Positions 52,943 through 61,916 of a stretch of DNA of 64,000 bases are shown here, in pieces (positions within the stretch are counted from its first letter, which is position 1; each line of letters opens with the position of its first letter). The notes below the pieces were generated by a model, which was not told the DNA's origin, searched no databases, and saw only the letters and a list, made by a program, of their open reading frames with translations. The DNA lies in contig DCRZ01000006.1 of assembly GCA_002325375.1 (NCBI GenBank), positions 128,911 through 192,910 of the forward strand, written 5' to 3'. The stretch comes from Rhodospirillaceae bacterium UBA1479 (GTDB taxonomy: Bacteria > Pseudomonadota > Alphaproteobacteria > Rhodospirillales > Casp-alpha2). A program made the translations under genes and the position numbers.

Positions 52943-53063
52943 CGTATCGGTCCTTTCGACCTATCCTTGCTCTGCCAATTGCTATAAGATGAATAAAAGT
53001 CACCCTGGATTTGGGCTTTAATACAGATACCCTCTGACATCTTTTTTCAACAAACGCAGAAAC

Positions 53064-53080
53064 CTCATTTATTAGATGAG
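53064..53080. promoter_or_regulatory. Short inverted repeat before the LysR gene
   Basis: CTCAT (53064-53068) and ATGAG (53076-53080) flank TTATTAG, an arrangement of the LysR T-N11-A kind, 12 bp before ATG 53093 in an AT-rich divergent region. Candidate autoregulatory site; weak. Confidence 0.35.
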
Positions 53081-53092
53081 AAAAATTGATCT

Positions 53093-54009
53093 ATGATTGC
53101 CAAATTGCCGCCCTTGAAAGCGCTGCGTGCCTTTGAGGCCGCGTTCCGCCATGAAAGCTTTGTCGAGGCGGCGCGGGAATTGAACGTGACGCCTTCGGCG
53201 GTCAGCCATCAGATCAAGCTGTTGGAGGACGTTTTGGGCCTGCCTTTGTTCCGCCGCGAGGTGCGCGCGGTGACCCCGACGGTGGCGGCCCGCGCCGCCT
53301 ACCCGGGGGTGCGGCGGGGGTTCGAGGAACTGTCAGGGGCCATGGCGCGCATCCGTCCGCCAAAGGTGGGCCCTCTGGTGCTGTCCGTGGTTCCGTCTTT
53401 TGCTATGAAATGGCTGATCCCCCGCTTGGAACGCCGACCGGCGGACCTGCAGGTGCAGATCGTGGCGACTCGCGACCGCGCCGATCTGATCGCCGGCGAG
53501 GCAGACATGGCAATCCGTTTCGGCATGGGGGATTATCCGGGGCTGGAGGCACGGCGTCTGTTCGACGAAATGGTGGTGCCCCTTGCCGCCCCCGGGCTGC
53601 TGGCGGCAAACGGGCCGCTGGCGCGGCCCCGCGATCTCAGCCGGTTTACCCTGCTGCACGACGATTCCATCACCTTCGATCCGCTGGCGCCGGACTGGCG
53701 GTCATGGCTGGCCGCCGCCGGCTGCCCGGACCTGGACGCGGAGGACGGCCCGCGCTTCACGGCGTCGGAAAATGTGTTGCAGGCGGCGATCGCGGGGGCG
53801 GGCGTGGCGCTGGGCCGGTGGTCGTTGGCCGCCGAGGATATTGAGGCGGGGCGTCTGGCCGTGCCGTTCGGGCCGTCCCTGACGCTGCAGCCGGGCTATT
53901 ACCTGCTTACGGTGCCGGGCCGGGCCGAAGCGCCCGAATGCCGCCTGTTCCGTGATTGGTTGTTGGAGGAGGTCGCGCGTTTCCAGGCCCGGCCGGATCG
54001 CGCCGCGGT

Positions 54010-54013
<4 letters not shown>
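53093..54013 (+). CDS. LysR family regulator (GcvA-like)
   Basis: A 306-aa LysR regulator. The HTH is about 5-63 (PPLKALRAFEAAFRHESFVEAARELNVTPSAVSHQIKLLE); the effector domain has VPSFAMKWLIPRLERR and ADMAIRFGMGDYPGLEARRL. GcvA branch, the third in this window. It is divergent from the enoyl-CoA hydratase operon and convergent with acetoacetyl-CoA synthetase, sharing a CTAG stop. It probably regulates the hydratase genes. Confidence 0.94.
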
Positions 54014-55980
<1,967 letters not shown>

Positions 55981-56094
55981 GGCCTGCGGGTGCACTCCCT
56001 GATGTGATTTTTTCGCCGGGAAACCGGTCCGGCGGAATGTTTCGCGCATTCTGCCCGCACCCCGGCAGCGCGGCAACGGTCTGTTGCGCCGCTG

Positions 56095-57111
56095 TTAACC
56101 GGTCACGGGCTGGGAAAAGCGTACCACCGCCAGGGCCGCGACCCAGCCCGCGTTGATCAAACAGGCGACGGCGTAAAGATAGAGGGCACGGCCTATGTCC
56201 GCGGCCGTCGCCTGGGCCGTGCCGTGGCCGATCCAGGGGTCGCGGGCGACATCCTGGGCATAACGGCGCGGTCCGGCGAGCGCCAGGCCGAGGGCCCCCG
56301 CCATCGCCCCTTCGGGCCAGCCGGCATTGAGGGAACGGTGCTTGCCGGCGTCGCGCAGCATGACCTTGACCGCCTGCCAGGGTTGGCCGCCCGGCGCGAA
56401 GGGGGCGCCCAGGCAGATGAACAGGCCCGAAAGCCGGGCCGGGATCAGGTTCAACACGTCGTCGAGCCGCGCCGCCGTCATGCCGAAGGCCCGGTACTTG
56501 GGCGTGCGGTGGCCGATCATGCTGTCCATGGTGTTGACGGCTTTGTAGATGAACAGGCCGGGGGCGCCGAACAGCACATAGAAGAAGACCGGGGCGACGA
56601 CCCCGTCGCAGAAATTCTCTGCCGCCGATTCAATGGCGGCGCGGGCGACACCGTAATGGTCGAGCTGCTGCGGGTCGCGCCCGACGATGTGCGACACGGC
56701 CTCCCGCCCGGCCTCCAGATTGTCGTCCAGTCCCCGCCGCACGGCGCGCACGTGGTCGTAAAGACCCCGCTGCGCGATCAGCAGGACGATGCAGAACATC
56801 TCGACGATCCAGCCCCAGGGATGGACGAAGGACAGCCAGGCCACGCCCAGTCCCAGGCCGCCGGTCAGGGCGACCACGGCCAGAACGGCCACCGCGCCGC
56901 GCACGGCGCGGTCCATTTCCGGGCGTTTGTCGCGGTTCAGCTTGCGGTCGAGCCAGTCGATCACGGCGCCCAGCAGCGCCACCGGATGCTTGGCGCGCTT
57001 GAACAGCCACGGCGTGTCGCCCAGATAGGCGTCAAGCAGCAGGGCGAGCAGCAGCAAAATCAGGGGGTCGAAGGCCGCCTTTCCCCCGTCGATGAGACCG
57101 ATCAACAGCAT
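56095..57111 (-). CDS. cobD: Adenosylcobinamide-phosphate synthase CobD/CbiB
   Basis: A 338-aa membrane protein of cobalamin synthesis that attaches aminopropanol (phosphate) to adenosylcobyric acid. Characteristic segments are LLLDAYLGDTPWLFKRAKHPVALLG, AAIESAAENFCDGVVAPVFFYVLFG, YKAVNTMDSMIGHRTPKYRAFG and NAGWPEGAMAGALG. About five membrane segments. No other cob gene or cobalamin riboswitch is visible here. Start ATG 57111 has only a weak ribosome site. Confidence 0.94.
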   Translation of the reverse strand: MLLIGLIDGGKAAFDPLILLLLALLLDAYLGDTPWLFKRAKHPVALLGAVIDWLDRKLNRDKRPEMDRAVRGAVAVLAVVALTGGLGLGVAWLSFVHPWGWIVEMFCIVLLIAQRGLYDHVRAVRRGLDDNLEAGREAVSHIVGRDPQQLDHYGVARAAIESAAENFCDGVVAPVFFYVLFGAPGLFIYKAVNTMDSMIGHRTPKYRAFGMTAARLDDVLNLIPARLSGLFICLGAPFAPGGQPWQAVKVMLRDAGKHRSLNAGWPEGAMAGALGLALAGPRRYAQDVARDPWIGHGTAQATAADIGRALYLYAVACLINAGWVAALAVVRFSQPVTG

Positions 57112-57277
57112 GGCGCCGGCAGAATGGGGGGTGCTCCCCGCCGGGTCAATGGCGCTGCGAACAAAGGTATGGGCGGGCGTGGGGGCTGTATCGGTGTAAT
57201 TTTAAGGGTAATGTAAGGATCGATGATTAGGCTCCCGCCCGGATACGCGGCGACATGGGCACGAGAAAAGCAGGAAC

Positions 57278-58015
57278 ATGGCGGAACAGGCAAAACCGAA
57301 GGCACCGACCAAGGCAAAGCCCCAGGCGAAAGGCAAGCCGAAGGGCAAGGCAAAGGCCGGCGGCAAGGCCAAGAAGGGCCTGCCCAAAAGCTTCTTCTGG
57401 GGCTTTATCCTCATCCTTGTCGTGCCGGCCGTGGCCCTTTTGGGCTGGTACGCCTATCAGGTGATGGGCCATGTCGCGAAGGACAGCCAGGAAGCGCTCG
57501 ACGCCCGGGCCAAGGAACTGGCCAGCAAGGCCAACAAGTTTGCCCGCCGTGCCGCCAAGGAAGGCTTCAAGATTCAGGATTTCGACGCCTGCGCCCAGAT
57601 CAAGGAGCAATATCGGATTCCCGCAGGCATCGTGTACACGGAATTTACTCAGCGCCAATTGGTCGGCCTGTCCAAGTTCGCATCGGACGAACAGGTGACC
57701 GAACGCTGCATCCAGTTCGCCAAGGCCGTCGCCAAGATGGAGACCATGTCTCATCACGCGCGCCATGTTTACGTCTGTCAAAAGGCGCAGTTTAATGCCG
57801 ACAAGTCCGGGCGTTACTTCCTGACGGCCGATGCCGAGGGCAAGGGCGTGGTTGAGAATTTCGGTGGCAGGGCAACCCTTCATCCGATCCAGGCGGGGGA
57901 ATCGATCCTGCTGCGCGGATGGCAGATCTATAATCAGGGGGATGGTTGCGTGATCGTCGGCATGTCGAAATCGGGGACCTTCAGCTTCCGAGGCGGTGTG
58001 ACAATTATCGAATAA
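57278..58015 (+). CDS. Unrecognised membrane-anchored protein with Lys-rich N-terminus
   Basis: A 245-aa protein. Residues 1-38 are very rich in Lys, Ala, Gly and Pro (cytoplasmic). One membrane span follows (about 40-64, FFWGFILILVVPAVALLGWYAY). The rest, about 180 residues, should be periplasmic, with an Ala/Lys helix and then a mixed domain with four cysteines (DACAQIK, TERCIQ, YVCQKA, DGCVIV), which could form disulfides. AGGA precedes ATG 57278. It lies 44 bp upstream of a histidine kinase gene on the same strand, so it may be an accessory sensor part. Family not recognised. Confidence 0.78.
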   Translation: MAEQAKPKAPTKAKPQAKGKPKGKAKAGGKAKKGLPKSFFWGFILILVVPAVALLGWYAYQVMGHVAKDSQEALDARAKELASKANKFARRAAKEGFKIQDFDACAQIKEQYRIPAGIVYTEFTQRQLVGLSKFASDEQVTERCIQFAKAVAKMETMSHHARHVYVCQKAQFNADKSGRYFLTADAEGKGVVENFGGRATLHPIQAGESILLRGWQIYNQGDGCVIVGMSKSGTFSFRGGVTIIE

Positions 58016-58059
58016 ACCTGCGTTCGGGCGCGCCGGGAGGGGCGTCTTGGGGGGCGAAA

Positions 58060-59976
58060 ATGCAGGACGGATCAATTCTCGAACGGTTTCCGCCGTGGGG
58101 CGTCATGGTCACCACGGATTTGCTGCTGGTCGCCGTGGCCTGTGCCGGGACCACGGCGGCGCTGCTGCGCTGGCGGGCGCTGCGACAGGCGAGGGCCACG
58201 CCGGGCGTCGGCCTTATCCTGGCCGGCCTGTGGTGCGGCGTGTCCCTGTACATTGCCGACCTTTACCTGATGGTCAGCCGGCCGGCCATCGAGGCGGCGA
58301 TGCCGGCCATGACCGCTCTTCATCTGACCTACAGTTGGTATTTCAACGGACTGTCGGCGGTGTTGATCCTGGTCGGGCTGGTCATCACCGTGCTGCAGAT
58401 GGTCCGCCAGACGGGCCTGGTCGCCCGCCAGAAGGTAGCGCTCGAAGACAGTGAAAGCGTCCTGCGGTCGGTGTTCGAGAACGTCCCCGTCGGGCTGTTG
58501 ATCAAGGACGAAAACCATATCATCGAGCGGCCCAACCGAACCTATACGGATTGGTATGGCTTCGACATCGACACCATGGTCGGCCGCCGGTCGGATCAGA
58601 TCGAGGATTTCCAGTCGCCGGTCGAGGCGACCGTCATGAATGAACAGGAACGCCATGTCCTGACCACCGGCAACACGCTCAGCCGTCAGGTTGAACGCAC
58701 CTTCGCCGATGGTGCGAAACGCATCCTGAATATCACCAAATTCCCGATCCGTGACCCCGACGGCAACATCATCAAGGTCGGTTCGGTCAGCGTCGATCTG
58801 ACCGAACAGGTCTCGGCCCAGCGCAAATTGGCGGAAAGCGAGGCTCGGTTCCGCGATTTCGCCGAGGTCGCGTCCGACTGGTTGTGGGAAATGGATGCGG
58901 ACCTGCGATTCAGCTATTTCTCCCGCCGCACGGGCGAAGTCATCGGCTTCGATCCCACGGTCTACCTGGGCCGGCGGCGGGCGGATGTGGCCGGTGAGGA
59001 CACGGACCAGGAGAAGTGGCGCCGTCATCTGGACGATCTGGAAAACCACCGGCCGTTCCGTGATTTCGAATATCAATTCAAGGACGGTAGCGGAAATCCG
59101 CGCTCGGCCCGGATCAGCGGCAAGCCCCTGTTCTCCGAGGGCGGACAGTTCGCCGGCTACCGCGGCACCGGCACGGACGTGACAGAGGAACGTCGGGCCC
59201 AGCGCGCCCGCGATGCGGCGCTGCGCTCGGCCGAGGAGGCGAACCGCGCCAAGTCCGAATTCCTGGCCGCGATGAGCCATGAACTGCGCACGCCCCTGAA
59301 CGCCATTCTGGGGTTCTCCGACATTCTGGCCAATGACTATTTCGGCGCGCCAGAGGGGGCGAAGCGTCGCGAATACGCCGGTGACATCCATGCCAGCGCC
59401 AGCCATCTGCTTGATCTGGTCAACGATCTTCTCGACATTTCGGCGATCGAGGCGGGCCGCACGGCGCTTTGCCTGGAGGCGGAACCGGTCGCCGGCATCA
59501 TCGCCGACTGCGCCCAGACCATGACCGAGGTCATCCGCGCCAAGGGTATTGCTCTTGAGACCATGGTGCCGGGCGGCTTGCCGCCGATCCTCGCGGACCG
59601 TCGCGCCATCAAACAGACGCTGCTGAACCTGTTGTCCAACGCGGCGAAGTTCACGGAACCGGGGGGGCGTATCGTCATAACGGCGGAAACCGGCCCCGGT
59701 GTGGTGCGTGTCCGGGTGTCCGATACGGGCATCGGCATCGCGCCCGAACGTTTAAGCGACATGATGGCGGCCTTCACCGGCGGCCCGGGATCACCCTATG
59801 CGGGGGATCCGCAGGCGCCCTATACGGGGGAAAAGGGCTGGGGTCTGGGGCTTGCGATTTCGCGGTCATTGGTGGAAATGCACGGCGGCGCCATCGCCAT
59901 CGACAGCCGCCTCGGCGAGGGCACCACGGTGACCGTCGACCTGCCCGAGTATCGGGCCCCCGACGCGGCGGGCTGA
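58060..59976 (+). CDS. PAS domain hybrid-type sensor histidine kinase (no receiver)
   Basis: A 638-aa membrane kinase. Three membrane segments (about 15-37, 47-72 and 92-114) are followed by two PAS domains (about 130-255, with NVPVGLLIKDENHII, and 260-380, with SDWLWEMDADLRFSYFSRRTGEVIGFD), then HisKA with His407 in FLAAMSHELRTPLNAILGF and HATPase (NLLSNAAKF, DTGIGIA, GWGLGLAISRSLVEMHGG). No receiver domain and no response regulator adjacent. ATG 58060 has GGGGGG about 6 nt upstream. Possibly co-transcribed with the upstream unknown membrane protein. Confidence 0.93.
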   Translation: MQDGSILERFPPWGVMVTTDLLLVAVACAGTTAALLRWRALRQARATPGVGLILAGLWCGVSLYIADLYLMVSRPAIEAAMPAMTALHLTYSWYFNGLSAVLILVGLVITVLQMVRQTGLVARQKVALEDSESVLRSVFENVPVGLLIKDENHIIERPNRTYTDWYGFDIDTMVGRRSDQIEDFQSPVEATVMNEQERHVLTTGNTLSRQVERTFADGAKRILNITKFPIRDPDGNIIKVGSVSVDLTEQVSAQRKLAESEARFRDFAEVASDWLWEMDADLRFSYFSRRTGEVIGFDPTVYLGRRRADVAGEDTDQEKWRRHLDDLENHRPFRDFEYQFKDGSGNPRSARISGKPLFSEGGQFAGYRGTGTDVTEERRAQRARDAALRSAEEANRAKSEFLAAMSHELRTPLNAILGFSDILANDYFGAPEGAKRREYAGDIHASASHLLDLVNDLLDISAIEAGRTALCLEAEPVAGIIADCAQTMTEVIRAKGIALETMVPGGLPPILADRRAIKQTLLNLLSNAAKFTEPGGRIVITAETGPGVVRVRVSDTGIGIAPERLSDMMAAFTGGPGSPYAGDPQAPYTGEKGWGLGLAISRSLVEMHGGAIAIDSRLGEGTTVTVDLPEYRAPDAAG

Positions 59977-60008
59977 ATGCCCCTTTATCCCTTATTTTCC
60001 GGGGGCCC

Positions 60009-60037
60009 TTGCATCATTCCGCCCTCGGCGCTATAAC
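60009..60037 (+). promoter_or_regulatory. Candidate sigma-70 promoter of rpmI-rplT-pheST
   Basis: TTGCAT (60009-60014), a 17-bp spacer and TATAAC (60032-60037). The -10 is near consensus. It would leave a leader of about 115 nt before rpmI, long enough for L20-type autoregulation. Confidence 0.45.
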
Positions 60038-60158
60038 CCGCGGCTCGACCGGGCGGCATGGCTTTGTAACGGGCATGCCTGGCCGCCCCGAAACGACTAT
60101 TGATCAAGACCTTGCGGCCTCCGCCACGGGCGGGGCCCACCAAAGAAAGGATGTCGAA

Positions 60159-60356
60159 ATGCCCAAGCTGAAGACCAAGTCCAGCACCAAGGGACGGTTC
60201 CGGGTTACCGGGACCGGCAAGGTGCGCGGCAATTTCTCCTTCAAACGGCACAATCTGCGCAAGCGCTCCACCAAGATGAAGCGCAAGGCACGGGGCACGA
60301 TGGTTCTGGACGCGACGAACGCGCGCCAGATCAAGTCCTACGCGCCTTACCTGTAA
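60159..60356 (+). CDS. rpmI: 50S ribosomal protein L35 (bL35)
   Basis: A 65-aa very basic ribosomal protein with the typical start MPKLKTKSSTKGRFRVTGTGK, then KRHNLRKRSTKMKRKARG and an end SYAPYL. ATG 60159 has AAAGGA about 8 nt upstream; the longer open frame upstream is not L35. Followed by rplT after 34 bp. infC, often upstream of rpmI in other bacteria, is not here. Confidence 0.97.
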   Translation: MPKLKTKSSTKGRFRVTGTGKVRGNFSFKRHNLRKRSTKMKRKARGTMVLDATNARQIKSYAPYL

Positions 60357-60390
60357 CGCCGCGTCTTTATTGAATTAGGAGAGCTGGACA

Positions 60391-60750
60391 ATGGCACGAG
60401 TCACTCGGGGCGTCACCGCGCACGCCCGTCACAAGAAAGTCATCGCCCGCGCCAAGGGTTACCGCGGCCGGAACAAGAACAACTTCCGCATCTCGCTGGA
60501 AAAGGTCGAAAAGGCGCTGCAATACGCCTACCGCGACCGCCGCGCCAAGAAGCGGAACTTCCGTCGTCTTTGGATTACCCGCATCAACGCGGGTGTGCGC
60601 GAGCACGGCATGACCTATTCCCAGTTCATGAACGGCCTGGACAAGGCCGGGATCGAACTGGACCGCAAGGTCCTGTCGGATATCGCGATCCGCGAACCGG
60701 AAGCCTTCAAGTCGCTGGTGGAACAGGCTCAGGCCGCCCTCGGCAACTAA
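60391..60750 (+). CDS. rplT: 50S ribosomal protein L20 (bL20)
   Basis: A 119-aa L20 with MARVTRGVTAHARHKKVIARAKGYRGRNKNNFR and FRRLWITRINAGVREHGMTYSQFMNGL. It assembles early on 23S rRNA and in many bacteria represses its own operon by binding the leader. TAGGAGAG lies about 10 nt upstream of ATG 60391. Same operon as rpmI; pheS follows after 83 bp. Confidence 0.98.
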   Translation: MARVTRGVTAHARHKKVIARAKGYRGRNKNNFRISLEKVEKALQYAYRDRRAKKRNFRRLWITRINAGVREHGMTYSQFMNGLDKAGIELDRKVLSDIAIREPEAFKSLVEQAQAALGN

Positions 60751-60833
60751 TCCCGACCCGGTATCCGGCGCCCGTCCCGGCAAGGGGCGGCGCGCCGGCA
60801 CCGGCACCGCCATCTGAATGACGAGGCCTGGCC

Positions 60834-61916
60834 ATGGAGAGTGTCGACAAGCTCCGTGAGGAACTGCTTGCCGCCGTTGAGGCGGCGGGCGATCTGGACG
60901 CGCTCGAACAGGTGCGCGTGTCGGCCCTCGGCAAGAAGGGCCGCATCACCGATCAGATGAAGGGCCTGGGGGCGCTTGACGCCGACCGGCGGCGCGAAGC
61001 GGGCCAAGCCCTCAACGCCCTGAAGGACGCCGTCGCAGACGCCCTGGACGCCCGCAAGGCGGCGATGGAGGGGGCGGCGCTCGACGCCCGCCTGGGCGAG
61101 GAGCGCATCGACGTCACCCTGCCGACCAGACCTGAGGACGCGGGGCGCATCCACCCGATCAGCCAGGTCATCGAGGAAATCGTCGCCATCCTGGGCGACA
61201 TGGGCTTCGGCATCGCCGAGGGCCCGGATGTCGAGGACGACTGGCACAACTTCACCGCCCTCAACATTCCGGCCGACCATCCGGCCCGTCAGGATCACGA
61301 TACCTTCTATCTGCCCGGGGCCGACGGCGCCGACGCGGGCCGCCTGGTCCTGCGCACCCATACCTCGCCGGTGCAGATCCGTACCATGCAGGCGGGCCCG
61401 CCGCCCTACCGGGTGATCGTGCCGGGCCGCACCTACCGCTGCGATTACGACGCGACCCATTCGCCCATGTTCCATCAGGTTGAAGCACTGTTGGTCGACG
61501 AAAATACCCATATGGGCCACCTCAAGGGCTGCCTGATTGAGTTCTGCCGCGCCTTCTTCGGCATCGACGATCTGCCCGTGCGCTTCCGGCCCAGCTACTT
61601 CCCCTTCACCGAGCCCTCGGCCGAGGTCGATATCGGCTGCACCCGCGAGGGCGGCGAACTGAAGATCGGGCATGGCGGCGACTGGCTGGAAATCGGCGGC
61701 TCGGGCATGGTCAATCCCAACGTGCTGCGCAATTGCGGCATCGACCCCGAAAAATACCAGGGCTTCGCCTTCGGCATGGGGGTCGAGCGCATGGCCATGC
61801 TGAAATACGGCGTGCCGGACCTGCGCACGTTCTATGAATCGGACCTGCGCTGGATGCGCCATTACGGCTTCGCGTCTCTCGACATGCCGTCCCTGACCGG
61901 GGGGCTGAACCGATGA
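60834..61916 (+). CDS. pheS: Phenylalanyl-tRNA synthetase alpha subunit
   Basis: A 360-aa class II aminoacyl-tRNA synthetase subunit. An N-terminal coiled coil (about 1-90) is followed by the catalytic domain with motif 2 (RTYRCDYDATHSPMFHQVE) and motif 3 (GFAFGMGVERMAMLKYG). It charges tRNA-Phe as an alpha2-beta2 tetramer with PheT. Its TGA overlaps the pheT ATG (ATGA), so subunit synthesis is coupled. Confidence 0.98.
   Translation: MESVDKLREELLAAVEAAGDLDALEQVRVSALGKKGRITDQMKGLGALDADRRREAGQALNALKDAVADALDARKAAMEGAALDARLGEERIDVTLPTRPEDAGRIHPISQVIEEIVAILGDMGFGIAEGPDVEDDWHNFTALNIPADHPARQDHDTFYLPGADGADAGRLVLRTHTSPVQIRTMQAGPPPYRVIVPGRTYRCDYDATHSPMFHQVEALLVDENTHMGHLKGCLIEFCRAFFGIDDLPVRFRPSYFPFTEPSAEVDIGCTREGGELKIGHGGDWLEIGGSGMVNPNVLRNCGIDPEKYQGFAFGMGVERMAMLKYGVPDLRTFYESDLRWMRHYGFASLDMPSLTGGLNR

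Noticed and set aside
57112..57277. Cobalamin riboswitch before cobD
   Set aside because: No B12-box-like conserved core seen; the region is also shared with a divergent gene.
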